DNA of 64,000 nucleotides from Rubrivivax sp. A210 (GCF_904426505.1 NZ_CAJGBN010000023.1:186001-250000); one strand, 5' to 3'. Positions 1 to 8,448 are shown, numbered from the stretch's first letter. The notes: generated from the letters alone by a model not told the origin. Made by a program: numbers and translations.

Positions 1-663
1 GCTCTTGATGTGGGGCAGGGCCGAGGGCAGGTTGTCGAACATGAGATCGACGTTGCCGGCCATCAGGTCGATCAGCGCCGGCCCCGAGCCGCGGTAGGGC
101 AGGTGCAGCATGAAGGTGCCGGTCAGGCTCTTGAACAGCTCGCCCGCGAGGTGGATGCTGGTGCCGTTGCCCGAGCTGGCCATGTTGAGCCGGCCCGGGT
201 TGGCGCGCGCCGCCTTCACCAGATCGGCCACCGAGCGTATGCCGTACTTCCGGGCCGTGGCCGGGTTCAGCACCAGCACATTGGGCACGCCGGCCACCAG
301 CGTGACGGGGGCGAAGTCGCGCACATGGTCATACGGCATCTTCGGGTAGAGCGACGGGTTGATGGCGTGCGTGCCCACCGTGCCCATCAGGAAGGTGTAG
401 CCGTCGTTCGGCGCCTTGGCCACCTCGGCGGCGCCGGTATTGCCGCCGGCGCCGGGCTTGTTGTCGACGACGAAGGGCTGGCCGAAGGCGCGCTGCAACT
501 CGGGCGCGATGGCGCGCGCCAGGATGTCGGTGGTGCCGCTGGCGGCGAAGGGCACGACGATGCGCACCGGCTTGGCCGGCCAGGCGCCCTGGGCGCGGGT
601 GGCGCGGGGCAGGGCAGTCGTGGCCGCTGCGGCGGCGAGGAGGTGGCGGCGGGATATCGTCAT
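1..663 (-). CDS. Bug-family tripartite tricarboxylate transporter substrate-binding protein (C-terminus outside window)
   Basis: Periplasmic solute receptor of the TctC/Bug family, which captures carboxylates for a TctAB-type permease or acts as an orphan sensor. The first 221 codons are present and the C-terminus runs off the left edge. The N-terminus ([13 protein letters not shown]) is a twin-arginine-like signal peptide ending near residue 25. The mature part begins with the family hallmark [19 protein letters not shown], followed by [23 protein letters not shown] and later [22 protein letters not shown], all typical Bug signatures. The substrate cannot be predicted. No tctA or tctB is adjacent, as is usual for the many orphan Bug proteins of Burkholderiales. 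The ATG at 663 is the only good start before the signal peptide. Confidence 0.93.
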   Translation of the reverse strand, partial: MTISRRHLLAAAAATTALPRATRAQGAWPAKPVRIVVPFAASGTTDILARAIAPELQRAFGQPFVVDNKPGAGGNTGAAEVAKAPNDGYTFLMGTVGTHAINPSLYPKMPYDHVRDFAPVTLVAGVPNVLVLNPATARKYGIRSVADLVKAARANPGRLNMASSGNGTSIHLAGELFKSLTGTFMLHLPYRGSGPALIDLMAGNVDLMFDNLPSALPHIKS

Positions 664-758
664 GGGCTGGGGCTCTGGGCAGGCAGTCGGAAGCGGTGTG
701 CCCCAGTGTGCCCCGCACCCCGGCCCGACACAGCCGGGGCCTGCCCTTAGGCGCTGGC

Positions 759-1829
759 TCAGTCGCCCTTGCCGCGACCGCGGAACAGGCGCAGCGCCAC
801 CAGCCCGGCCAGCGCCAGCCCCGACAGCGTCAGCGTGCCGGGCTCGGGCAGCGGCCGCGGCGCGCTGGCCGCAGCCGCCGGGTCGGCGACCAGGTTGGTG
901 ACTCTGAAGCCGTGGTCCTGCTCCAGCGGATCGGCTGCCGCCAGCACCACCGGCAGCGAACCGCCTCCGCCGGCGCGCCGGCGCGGCTCGGCAATCACGG
1001 TGACGTTGCCGCAGACCTTGGGCACCATCACCGCGTAGACGCGGCCGGCGGCGTCGGCCGCCTCGTACAGCGCCGCCGGCTCGGTGTGGCCGTCGGTGAA
1101 ATTGACGCGCGTACCTACGCACAGCGTGAGGCCGTAGGTCATGGCCATGCTGGCGGGGTCGAAGACACGCCCGCTGCCCAAGGCGCGAATGCCGTCGCGG
1201 TCTATCACCAGCTGGTCGGCCGGCTTGCCGACGCGCACCTGGGCGGCGATGAGGCGCACCACCTCGGGCGGCAGGGCGGCCGCCTCCAGCGCCTGCTCCA
1301 CCGTGCCGCGGTAGGGATTGCCGCCCGGCTTGCCCCACAGGCAGTGGCGGCGCAGCGCCAGCGGCGGCGCGCTGGCGGCCTCGGGCGCCTTCAGGCGTTC
1401 GGCCCAGCGCACCTTGAGCGGATGGACGGCCGGCAGCGGCAGGCCTTCGAAGGTCTCGCCCGCTGCCAGGCGCGGCGGACCCGGCTCGGGCCGCGGCGCC
1501 AGCTGCATGACGCCGGCCACGGCGGCCAGCAGCGTGAAGGCCAGGCCGGGCCCGGCCCAGTGGCGCAGCGCTTCCATCCAGCGGCGCAGCGGCACGAACC
1601 AGGTCCGCCGCCGCCGGCGCCCGGCTCCGGCCTGCAGCCGGGGCAGGCGCGGCAACAGGCCCTGCCAGCCACAGGCCGCATCGTCGCAGTGGTAGTGGCG
1701 CAGGCCGGCCGCGGCCCCGGCCGGCCGCCTGGCACCGCTGCGCCACACGCCGAGTCCGCACTGGGGGCAGCGCTGGACATAACTGGAACGGGCAGAGTGG
1801 GCAGGCATCGCGGCGGCGGGCCCGCGCAT
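759..1829 (-). CDS. Zinc-ribbon membrane protein with PEP-CTERM sorting signal (MHFG-like family)
   Basis: Up to 356 residues; a second in-frame ATG at 1808 would give 349. The order is an N-terminal zinc ribbon (CPQCG, then HCDDAACGW), a basic stretch, a transmembrane segment ([19 protein letters not shown]), an extracytoplasmic region with [19 protein letters not shown], and a C-terminal PEP-CTERM tripartite signal: [20 protein letters not shown], then [18 protein letters not shown] proteins are cleaved and anchored by the exosortase EpsH/XrtA, which is not in this window. The central block resembles what I know as the MHFG family of PEP-CTERM proteins in Burkholderiales, although the MHFG motif reads MTYG here. 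The cytoplasmic-type zinc ribbon ahead of an exported domain is unusual. Molecular function is unknown. Confidence 0.75.
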   Translation of the reverse strand: MRGPAAAMPAHSARSSYVQRCPQCGLGVWRSGARRPAGAAAGLRHYHCDDAACGWQGLLPRLPRLQAGAGRRRRRTWFVPLRRWMEALRHWAGPGLAFTLLAAVAGVMQLAPRPEPGPPRLAAGETFEGLPLPAVHPLKVRWAERLKAPEAASAPPLALRRHCLWGKPGGNPYRGTVEQALEAAALPPEVVRLIAAQVRVGKPADQLVIDRDGIRALGSGRVFDPASMAMTYGLTLCVGTRVNFTDGHTEPAALYEAADAAGRVYAVMVPKVCGNVTVIAEPRRRAGGGGSLPVVLAAADPLEQDHGFRVTNLVADPAAAASAPRPLPEPGTLTLSGLALAGLVALRLFRGRGKGD

Positions 1830-1915
1830 CCGCTCATCGGAGGCAGGGGCTCAATCCTTGATCGGCCCCCGCCGCCGCGATTGGAGGACCGAAGTCACAC
1901 CCGGCCCTCGGTCGG

Positions 1916-4189
1916 CTAGAGCTTCAGCTCCAGCCGCAGCTGCCAGTTGGCATAGCTGGGGTTCAGCGTGCGCGAGCTGTCACGCGTGGTGGCGGTGACG
2001 AACTCGGTGCTGCTGGCGTAGTCGCGCGGCGCCAGGTTGTTGGCCAGCAGGCGCAGGCCCGTCTCGGGGTTGACGGTCCACAGCACGAAGGCGTCCCAGA
2101 TGGTCTTGATGCTGGCCCAGGTGGCGCGGTCGCTGGCTTGCTGAGTGCGGTAGCCGGGCGTCCAGTTGACATTGGCGCCCAGCGTGAAGGGTGCGCCGCG
2201 CAGCCGGTAGTCGGCGCCCAGGTTGGCGCTGGCCGGGGCCTGGCTGTCGAGCCGGTTGTCGGGGCCGGGGATGCCCTGCACGCGCGAGCGGTACAGGCTC
2301 AGGTTGTGGCGCAGCTCGATGCGCGGCGCGGCGGCGACGAGCTGGTCGAGGCGGTACTTGGCCTCCAGTTCGATGCCGGTGGTGCTGGCCTTGCCGATGT
2401 TCTGCGGCCGCGCCACATAGCGCTGGGACTGCGGGCTCCAGCTCACCGTTTCGAGTTCGGTGACGCTGCGCATCAAGTCCTTGATCTCGCGGTAAAAGAG
2501 GTTGGCGCTGATCAGCCCGCCGCCTTCCAGATAGCGCTCGAAGGCGAGGTCGATGCCGCGCGCCAGCTCCGGCCGCAGCGTCGGGTTGCCGGCGCTGTCG
2601 GGGTTGCCGGGCTTGTTGAGCGTGTTCACCGGGTCGCGGTTGTTGATCACCGGGCGTGCGATCAGCTGGCTCACGGCGGGGGCGCGGTAGCTGCGCGTCA
2701 GGCTCAGCCGCACCTGGTCGCGCACCTTGGGGTCGGGCTTCCACAGCAGGTGGACGAGGGGCGTCCAGACGCTGCTCTCGTTGCGCGGCCGCCTGCCGTC
2801 GCCGGCGTCGCCGCGCGTCGTGATGCCCTCCCAGCGCAGGCCGGCGTGCAACGCCCATTGCGGCGTCAGGCTCCACTCGTCCTGGGCCCAGGCCGCCAGA
2901 CGCAGGCTGCTGGCCTGCAGGTTGCTACCGAAGTCGGTGAGCAGATCCGCGCCATCCTGCAGCGAGACGCGCTCGTCGACGCGGCGCACGCTCTCGGCCT
3001 CGATGCCGCCGACCAGGTTGTGCTCGCTGCCCGGCTGGGCCTCGTCGCCGCCGAGCAGGCTGCTGAGCTTGAGCGCGAGGTTGGCGGAACGCTCGCGCGA
3101 GTGGCTGTCGTCCTGCGCCTGGCGCAGCGCCAGGGCCTGGCCGGCGCGGAACTCGCTGCGCTCGGTCTGGCCGCTGGCACGCCACTGGCCCAGGCCACCG
3201 TCGAGCTCCAGCCGCGTGGCCGGCGTCAGGCGCTGGCGCCACTGCGTGCCCAGGCGCAGGTTGGTGAAGCTGTTCTCGTTGTTCTGGGTGCCGAGGTCGT
3301 ACAGCGGCAGCGCCGGCGGCGGCGGCACGCTCTGCGCGAGGCTGAAGCGGCGCGCCGTCGTGCTCTTGCTGGTGAAGAGGTTGGGCATCAGCATCAGCTG
3401 GTCGCCGTTCTCGGACAGGCGCCATTGCAGCCGCCCGCCCAGGTTCAGGCCCTGGCGACGCTCCTGCGAGTCCTGCCGCGTCTGCTGGTGCAGCACGGTG
3501 GCGCCGGTGGCCAGATCCTGGCTCTCGTCCACGGTCTCGCTGCTGGAGTGGCGGCGGTTGTCGAACAGACCGGCCGAGAGGTTGTAGGTGAGCGGCCCGC
3601 GGCTGTCGTTGTGGGTCCAGAACAGGCCGGGAGTCAGCTCGCCGTCTTCCACGGCCAGGCTCATGCGCAGGTCGTTCAGGCGCCGCCTCAGGCCTTCGCG
3701 CGTGATGATGTTGATGGTGCCGGCGATGGCCCGCGCGCCGGTCTCGGCGGTGGGCGCGCGCAGCACCTCGATGCGCTCGACCTGCTCGGGCGTGAGCGAC
3801 TCCAGGCTGAAGCCGGGCGGCACGCGCTGGCCGTCGATGAGCAACTGGGTGTAGCCGCCGCCCAGCCCGCGCATGCGCGGCGGCCCGCCGCGCCCGGGCG
3901 CGCCCGGCGTGCTGACGCCGGGCAGGCGGCGCAGCACCTCGCCGACGGTGGCGTCACCGAATTTCTCGATCTCCTCGCGGCCGATCACGATCTTGGCCGC
4001 CGTGCTCTGGCGGCGCTGATCGGTGTCGGCGACGCGGCCGCCGGTGATCTGCACCTCCTGGCCGGCGGCCACGGGCGCCGAGGCGGCGGGAGCGGGCGCT
4101 GGCGCCGCGGTCTGGGCCTGGGCGGCGGCGGATGCGGCGGCAAGGACAAAGGCCGTCAGGGCGCGGCGCGGCAAGGATGGGCAAGGCAT
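1916..4189 (-). CDS. TonB-dependent outer membrane receptor
   Basis: About 757 residues. It starts with a signal peptide (MPCPSLPRRALTAFVLAAASAAAQAQ) and an Ala/Pro-rich linker, then a plug domain: KIVIGREEIEKFGDATVGEVLRRLPGV, MRGLGGGYTQLLIDGQRVPPG and ERIEVLRAPTAETGARAIAGTINIITRE are classic TonB-plug motifs. The remainder is a 22-strand-type barrel ending in YANWQLRLELKL. The receptor would import a chelated metal or other scarce ligand with energy from TonB-ExbBD. An ORF extension exists upstream to 4213, but the ATG at 4189 places the signal peptide correctly and lies 6 nt after a GACAAT hexamer. The gene is divergent from the radical SAM gene across 85 bp. No Fur box was recognised, so the ligand is not assignable. 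Confidence 0.93.
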   Translation of the reverse strand: MPCPSLPRRALTAFVLAAASAAAQAQTAAPAPAPAASAPVAAGQEVQITGGRVADTDQRRQSTAAKIVIGREEIEKFGDATVGEVLRRLPGVSTPGAPGRGGPPRMRGLGGGYTQLLIDGQRVPPGFSLESLTPEQVERIEVLRAPTAETGARAIAGTINIITREGLRRRLNDLRMSLAVEDGELTPGLFWTHNDSRGPLTYNLSAGLFDNRRHSSSETVDESQDLATGATVLHQQTRQDSQERRQGLNLGGRLQWRLSENGDQLMLMPNLFTSKSTTARRFSLAQSVPPPPALPLYDLGTQNNENSFTNLRLGTQWRQRLTPATRLELDGGLGQWRASGQTERSEFRAGQALALRQAQDDSHSRERSANLALKLSSLLGGDEAQPGSEHNLVGGIEAESVRRVDERVSLQDGADLLTDFGSNLQASSLRLAAWAQDEWSLTPQWALHAGLRWEGITTRGDAGDGRRPRNESSVWTPLVHLLWKPDPKVRDQVRLSLTRSYRAPAVSQLIARPVINNRDPVNTLNKPGNPDSAGNPTLRPELARGIDLAFERYLEGGGLISANLFYREIKDLMRSVTELETVSWSPQSQRYVARPQNIGKASTTGIELEAKYRLDQLVAAAPRIELRHNLSLYRSRVQGIPGPDNRLDSQAPASANLGADYRLRGAPFTLGANVNWTPGYRTQQASDRATWASIKTIWDAFVLWTVNPETGLRLLANNLAPRDYASSTEFVTATTRDSSRTLNPSYANWQLRLELKL

Positions 4190-4195
4190 GGCGGC

Positions 4196-4201
4196 ATTGT
4201 C
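4196..4201 (-). promoter_or_regulatory. -10-like GACAAT 6 nt before the TonB-receptor start
   Basis: Read on the minus strand, GACAAT is followed by GCCGCC and then the ATG at 4189. Transcription starting about 7 nt after a -10 element would begin at or beside the start codon, giving a leaderless mRNA. No convincing -35 is seen. Other starts in the window show the same arrangement. Confidence 0.4.
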
Positions 4202-4261
4202 GACGCCGGCCACACCCGGGCTGGCGCCGGCTTTCGCAAAAGGTCATGCGCTGCGCGCGAC

Positions 4262-4267
4262 GACAAT
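4262..4267 (+). promoter_or_regulatory. -10-like GACAAT 7 nt before the radical SAM gene
   Basis: GACAAT is followed by seven bases and then the ATG at 4275, with no Shine-Dalgarno sequence between. This matches the leaderless arrangement seen at the TonB receptor, ampG, amiD and mnmA. No -35 hexamer is evident. Confidence 0.4.
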
Positions 4268-4274
4268 CACGGCC

Positions 4275-5357
4275 ATGGACATCGAGCAGCTGCGCACCCG
4301 CCTGCGCGCCCTGGGCGCGGACGCGGACCACGAGCGCCATGTGCTGACGCGCTGGCTCCAGGCTCAGCCGCAGGAAGGCGGCCGGCGCCGGCTGCAGGAC
4401 TTCATGCCGCTGGCGCTGCGCCAGGCCTTGCCAGGGCTGGAAGCCGAACTGGCCGGGCTGGCGCGCCTGGAATCCGAACACCCCGGCGAGGACGGCTCGG
4501 CGCGCCTGCTCGTGGCCCTGCACGACGGCCAGACGGTGGAGGCGGTGCGCCTGCCGCGCGATGGGCTGTGCGTCTCCAGCCAGGTTGGCTGCGCCGTCGG
4601 CTGCCTGTTCTGCATGACCGGCCGCGGCGGCCTGCTGCGCCAGCTGGGCAGCGCCGAGATCGTCGCCCAGGTCGTGCTGGCGCGCTCCAGCCAACCCGCC
4701 CGCGCGCTGCGCAAGGTGGTCTTCATGGGCATGGGCGAGCCGGCCCACAACCTCGACGCGGTGCTGGAGGCCATCACCCTGCTGGGCACGGTGGGCGGCA
4801 TCGGCCACAAAAGCCTGGTCTTCTCGACCGTGGGCGACCCGCGCGCCTTTGCGCGCCTGCTGGCGCTGCAGCCGGGCCAGGTGCGGCCGGCGCTGGCGCT
4901 GTCGCTGCACAGCACCGTGGCCGAACGCCGCGCCGAACTGCTGCCGCGCGCCCCGCGCCTGGCGCCGGAAGAACTGGTGGCGGTGGGCGAGCGCTATGCC
5001 CGCGCCACCGGCTATCCCATCCAGTACCAGTGGACGCTGATAGAAGGTGTCAACGACGGGCCGCAAGAGATGGACGGCATCGTGCGCCTGCTGGCCGGAA
5101 AGTACGCGCTGATGAACCTCATCCCCTACAACGCGGTCGAGGGCCTGGCCTGGCGACGCCCGAGCTGGGAGCGCGCCAGCGAGCTGGCCCGCGGGCTGCA
5201 CCGCCGCGGCGTGCTGACCAAGCTGCGCCACTCGGCCGGCCAGGATGTCGATGCCGGCTGCGGCCAACTGCGGGCGCGGGCGGCCCCGCGCGCCGCGGCG
5301 CCCGTGCCCGTACACATGGCGCTGCAGCCGCGGCCGTCAGGGCCGTCAGGGCCTTGA
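4275..5357 (+). CDS. RlmN/Cfr-family radical SAM RNA methyltransferase paralogue
   Basis: 360 residues. The radical SAM cluster motif CxxxCxxC is CAVGCLFC (C106, C110, C113). The two extra cysteines needed by RlmN/Cfr enzymes are also present: C99 in GLCVSSQVGC and C329 in QDVDAGCGQL. SAM-binding FMGMGEPAHN and the LSLHS motif follow. The enzyme should therefore methylate an adenine (C2 or C8) in RNA by the methyl-carrier-cysteine mechanism. It lacks the ndk/pilF neighbourhood of the housekeeping rlmN, FCMT replaces the FCST of E. coli RlmN, and the C-terminus carries an Ala/Pro/Arg-rich extension. It is probably a second, lineage-specific RlmN-like protein; the rRNA or tRNA target is unknown. 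It overlaps the convergent 3' end of the next gene by 12 bp. Confidence 0.85.
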   Translation: MDIEQLRTRLRALGADADHERHVLTRWLQAQPQEGGRRRLQDFMPLALRQALPGLEAELAGLARLESEHPGEDGSARLLVALHDGQTVEAVRLPRDGLCVSSQVGCAVGCLFCMTGRGGLLRQLGSAEIVAQVVLARSSQPARALRKVVFMGMGEPAHNLDAVLEAITLLGTVGGIGHKSLVFSTVGDPRAFARLLALQPGQVRPALALSLHSTVAERRAELLPRAPRLAPEELVAVGERYARATGYPIQYQWTLIEGVNDGPQEMDGIVRLLAGKYALMNLIPYNAVEGLAWRRPSWERASELARGLHRRGVLTKLRHSAGQDVDAGCGQLRARAAPRAAAPVPVHMALQPRPSGPSGP

Positions 5358-6176
5358 GGGCAGGGGCTGGCGCTGCCGCCGCAGCTCGAGGCGGCCGTCG
5401 GCAGCCACGCTCTCGGCCTCGCAGCTGAGGACCGGCTGCGCCGCCTCGGCCCAGCGCGGGTTGCGGCAGCGCTCGAAACGGCCCCACTCGGCACCGGCCG
5501 CGCTGTAGGCATGAACGCGGTGCAAGAGGTGGTCGGCAGCCTGCTCGCTGGCGCACTGCAGGGCGACGTCACCCTGGCGCGACACCGCGGCCGGCGCGGC
5601 GCCGATCAGGCAGTGTTCCAGCAGCAAGCGCGCCTGGCCATCGGCGCCGATCAGGCTCAGGCGCGTGCGGCGGCCTTCCAGTTCATCGTTGGGCCGGGCG
5701 TCGAAATGGCGCGTGACGAGCAGGCTGCGCCCTGCGCCCAGCGTGCGCAGTTCCGAGACGCGGTCTTCGTCGCCCCAGTTCACCGCATCCTCGGGCACGG
5801 CGGCGATGCTGGCGTCGATGGCCGGGATGCGCCGCGCCAGCAGCGAGCCCGCCACCGCGTCGCAGCGCTTGACATAGGCGTCGGCGGCATAGGTGCGCGC
5901 CCGCGCCAGCGCGGCCTGGGCCGCCTCGGCCGAGCTGGCGACCTCAGCCACCCAGGCATAGGCCTGGCGGGCCGCGCCGCAATCGCGCATCTGCACCACC
6001 AGGCCCGCGCTGGCCCGCGGTGCCAGCGCCTGCGCCTGGCGCGCCAGCCGCGCCGCCGAGGTATCACTGGCGCCCACCACCAGCCACAGCCGCTCGGCCG
6101 CCGCCACCACTGGCAGGCTGGCCAGCACCAAGGCCAGGCATGCCACCCGGGCGGCCAGGCCGAAAGCCGATCTCAC
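5346..6176 (-). CDS. Exported protein of unknown function, second gene after the M15 peptidase
   Basis: 276 residues. A clear Sec signal peptide (GLAARVACLALVLASLPVVAAA) is followed by a mature domain with several cysteines (MRDCG, KRCDA, EHCLIG, LQCAS, ERCRN, LSCEA) that could form disulfides in the periplasm. No family was recognised. The start is GTG at 6176, overlapping the peptidase stop by 4 bp (GTGA), so the two genes are translationally coupled. A signal-less cell-wall peptidase followed by a coupled, disulfide-rich periplasmic protein is the layout of an effector and its immunity protein, but that is inference from arrangement only. A co-export chaperone or modulator is also possible. 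Confidence 0.72.
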   Translation of the reverse strand: MRSAFGLAARVACLALVLASLPVVAAAERLWLVVGASDTSAARLARQAQALAPRASAGLVVQMRDCGAARQAYAWVAEVASSAEAAQAALARARTYAADAYVKRCDAVAGSLLARRIPAIDASIAAVPEDAVNWGDEDRVSELRTLGAGRSLLVTRHFDARPNDELEGRRTRLSLIGADGQARLLLEHCLIGAAPAAVSRQGDVALQCASEQAADHLLHRVHAYSAAGAEWGRFERCRNPRWAEAAQPVLSCEAESVAADGRLELRRQRQPLPSRP

Positions 6177-6856
6177 AGTCCGCTTTCCCTCTTCAGCCGC
6201 GCCAGCTCGCCGTTGTCGACCAGCTGTACATGGGCCCAGTCACGGAACGAAACCCAGTCGCCGCCCCAGATCAGGCCCTCCTTCTTGGCGGCGGCGCCCA
6301 GCGCCTGCCAGAAGCCCGAGCTTTCGGCCTGCGGGCTCCAGGCGTAGCGGGCGTCGATGATGTCGGCGGCGTGCGACAAGGGCGTGCCATCGGGCTTTTG
6401 CACATTGTGGAAGCTGAAGCGCACCTTGCTGTTGCCAGCCAGGAACAGGCGCTGCTGCACCTCCACCGAGCGCCAGCCGTAATAGACCTTGGGCTGGAAG
6501 CCGGCGTCGCGCAGGGCGACCAGCACAGCCTGCACCTTCTGGCTCAGCTGCGGGTGCATGCTGCGCAGCTTCTTGTCCTCGGGCCATTGCGCGCTGTCGC
6601 CACTCCACTGCACCAGCGTCGCCGTGTTGGCGTCGGTGAGCTTGCGCCAGGTGCCGCCACCGGGCGAGATGAGGCCGTCGGGCAGCGCCATGAACCCCGC
6701 CTGGAACTTGCGGATCGCCGCGATCGTGCGCTCACCGCACTGCCCGTCGGCCGCGCCGGGGTCGCCGCCCTTGGCGGCCAGCAGTGTCTGGACCTGGGTC
6801 ACGTCGGCCGGCGCATTGCGCCCGCCCTGCCCTACCGAACCTGTCAATGCAGCCAC
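6173..6856 (-). CDS. Peptidoglycan-binding domain plus M15-family peptidase
   Basis: 227 residues without a signal peptide. Residues about 15-75 form a PG_binding_1-like repeat (DVTQVQTLLAAKGGDPG, CGERTIAAIRKFQ). The C-terminal half is an M15 zinc peptidase of the VanY/phage L-alanyl-D-glutamate endolysin type: YYGWRSVEVQQRLF, then the zinc-ligand pair SHAADIID and DWAHVQL. It should cleave stem peptides of peptidoglycan. The start is GTG at 6856 with GGGAG six bases upstream. The absence of a signal peptide means export by lysis, holin or a contractile system, or else a cytoplasmic role. It is the first gene of a two-gene unit with the exported protein downstream. Confidence 0.85.
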   Translation of the reverse strand: MAALTGSVGQGGRNAPADVTQVQTLLAAKGGDPGAADGQCGERTIAAIRKFQAGFMALPDGLISPGGGTWRKLTDANTATLVQWSGDSAQWPEDKKLRSMHPQLSQKVQAVLVALRDAGFQPKVYYGWRSVEVQQRLFLAGNSKVRFSFHNVQKPDGTPLSHAADIIDARYAWSPQAESSGFWQALGAAAKKEGLIWGGDWVSFRDWAHVQLVDNGELARLKRESGL

Positions 6857-6952
6857 CTTGATCTCCCATAGGATTGCGGCGCCCGAGTATGCACAAGGGC
6901 TTGCCGCATCGGCCTGCGCCTTCCGGCGCCCACCTCAATCGAAACGGGGGAT

Positions 6953-6969
6953 TGCACCGACATGGCGCA
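6953..6969 (+). promoter_or_regulatory. Predicted NtrC-binding site upstream of amtB
   Basis: TGCACC, five bases, then GGCGCA matches the NtrC consensus TGCACY-N5-GGTGCA at 11 of 12 positions. It lies about 90 bp upstream of the sigma-54-like element at 7039-7054, a normal enhancer distance. A weaker second copy follows 20 bp downstream. Confidence 0.6.
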
Positions 6970-6972
6970 TGC

Positions 6973-6989
6973 GGCACCACATTGATGCG
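6973..6989 (+). promoter_or_regulatory. Second, weaker NtrC-like site
   Basis: GGCACC, five bases, then GATGCG matches the NtrC consensus at 9 of 12 positions. It is centred exactly 20 bp (two helical turns) from the stronger site, as expected for cooperative paired NtrC dimers. Confidence 0.4.
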
Positions 6990-7038
6990 CTCCACGCCCA
7001 TCTGCGCACGGATTCATCCTCCTGCGCCGCCCCAAGTC

Positions 7039-7054
7039 GGGCCTGAAATTTGCA
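7039..7054 (+). promoter_or_regulatory. Predicted sigma-54 promoter of amtB
   Basis: GGGCCTG, four bases, then TTTGCA holds the invariant GG and GC dinucleotides at the required spacing and a perfect TTGCA -12 box. The -24 box is weaker: GGC is kept, the rest of GGCAC is not. With the upstream NtrC-like pair this predicts nitrogen-limitation control of amtB. Confidence 0.5.
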
Positions 7055-7129
7055 TCAATGGTGCGCTTCGGCGGCCTGTGGTGCATGCGCACCGCCTTCG
7101 ATCGGGGCCCGCCCCAGGAGACAAGACAA

Positions 7130-8332
7130 GTGGATCAGATCAAGCCGGGCACCGACGCCCTCTTCATCCTGCTCGGCGCCATCATGGTGCTGGCCATGCA
7201 CGCCGGCTTCGCCTTTCTGGAGCTGGGCACGGTGCGCAAGAAGAACCAGGTCAATGCCCTGGTCAAGATCCTGGTCGACTTCGCGGTCTCGACCATCGCC
7301 TATTTCTTCGTCGGCTATGCCGTCGCCTATGGCGTGAGCTTCTTCACCGGCGCCGAGGTGCTGGCGGCGCACAACGGCTACGGGCTGGTGAAGTTCTTCT
7401 TCCTGCTCACCTTTGCGGCAGCGATACCGGCCATCGTCTCGGGCGGCATCGCCGAGCGTGCGCGCATGGGGCCGCAGCTCATCGCCACCGCGGCCCTGGT
7501 GGGCCTGGTCTACCCGGTGTTCGAGGGCGTGGCCTGGAACCAGCGCCTGGGCATCCAGGAATGGCTCAAGGCCGCCACCGGCGCCGAGTTCCATGACTTC
7601 GCCGGCAGCGTGGTGGTGCATGCGGTGGGCGGCTGGATCGGCCTGGCCGCGGTGCTGCTGCTGGGGCCGCGCGCCAACCGCTACCGCAAGGACGGCGGTA
7701 TCAGCGCCCACCCGCCGTCGAGCATCCCCTTCCTGGCCCTGGGCGCCTGGATCCTGGCCGTGGGCTGGTTCGGCTTCAATGTGATGAGCGCCCAGACCAT
7801 CGACAAGATCTCGGGCCTGGTGGCGGTGAATTCGCTCATGGCCATGGTGGGTGGCACCCTGGTGGCCACGCTGATGGGCCGCAACGACCCCGGCTTCGCC
7901 TACAACGGCCCGCTGGCCGGCCTGGTGGCGGTGTGCGCCGGCTCCGACGTGATGCACCCGCTGGGCGCGCTCGTCACCGGCGGCGCCGCGGGTGCGATCT
8001 TCGTCGTCATGTTCACGCTGACGCAGAACCGCTGGAAGATCGACGACGTGCTGGGCGTGTGGCCGCTGCACGGCCTGTGCGGCGCCTGGGGCGGCATCGC
8101 CTGCGGTGTCTTCGGCCTGCCGGCCCTGGGCGGCCTGGGCGGGGTGAGCCTGGCGGCCCAGTTGCTGGGCACCCTGCTGGGCGTGGCCTGGGCCCTGGCC
8201 GGCGGCTTTGCCGTCTACGGCGTGCTCAAGGCCACGCTGGGGCTGCGCCTGACGCAGGAAGAAGAGTACGACGGCGCCGATATTTCCATCCACCGCATCG
8301 GTGCCACGCCCGAGCGCGAAGTGAGCTGGTAG
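7130..8332 (+). CDS. amtB: Ammonium transporter AmtB
   Basis: 400 residues from a GTG at 7130, chosen because AGGAG sits 9 nt upstream; the in-frame ORF extends further but without membrane-protein character. The Amt/Rh fold is complete, with about 11 membrane segments. Signatures include the conserved D156 with twin-His H164 (DFAGSVVVHAVGG) and the second pore His H314 (LHGLCGAWGG), equivalent to E. coli D160, H168 and H318. It conducts NH4+/NH3 across the inner membrane under nitrogen limitation and would normally be blocked by GlnK. No glnK is next to it in the window, which is unusual but not unique. A predicted NtrC/sigma-54 region precedes it. Confidence 0.96.
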   Translation: MDQIKPGTDALFILLGAIMVLAMHAGFAFLELGTVRKKNQVNALVKILVDFAVSTIAYFFVGYAVAYGVSFFTGAEVLAAHNGYGLVKFFFLLTFAAAIPAIVSGGIAERARMGPQLIATAALVGLVYPVFEGVAWNQRLGIQEWLKAATGAEFHDFAGSVVVHAVGGWIGLAAVLLLGPRANRYRKDGGISAHPPSSIPFLALGAWILAVGWFGFNVMSAQTIDKISGLVAVNSLMAMVGGTLVATLMGRNDPGFAYNGPLAGLVAVCAGSDVMHPLGALVTGGAAGAIFVVMFTLTQNRWKIDDVLGVWPLHGLCGAWGGIACGVFGLPALGGLGGVSLAAQLLGTLLGVAWALAGGFAVYGVLKATLGLRLTQEEEYDGADISIHRIGATPEREVSW

Positions 8333-8425
8333 GTCACGGCCGGAAGAGACCGCGCTGCGCGCCCGGCCGGCACTTGAGGTGACGCAACCGGGGCCGCAGC
8401 GGCCGGGCTATGCTCGCGCCTCACT

Positions 8426-8448
8426 GCCGGTCGCGGCTTGCGACCGGC
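8426..8448. terminator. Perfect hairpin between amtB and the GGDEF gene
   Basis: A 9-bp perfect stem (GCCGGTCGC / GCGACCGGC) with a 5-nt loop lies 94 bp after the amtB stop. No T-run follows, so it is either a weak terminator for amtB or an RNA/DNA regulatory element in the leader of the downstream gene. Confidence 0.35.

Noticed and set aside
2138-5428. Very long plus-strand frame (1096 codons) opposite the TonB receptor
   Set aside because: It is an antisense shadow in G+C-rich DNA: His/Arg/Ala-rich, no family features, and it covers the well-supported receptor and runs out of frame through the radical SAM gene.
8426-8448. Riboswitch (for example c-di-GMP class) before the diguanylate cyclase
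   Set aside because: Only a simple 9-bp hairpin is visible; no conserved riboswitch core was recognised.
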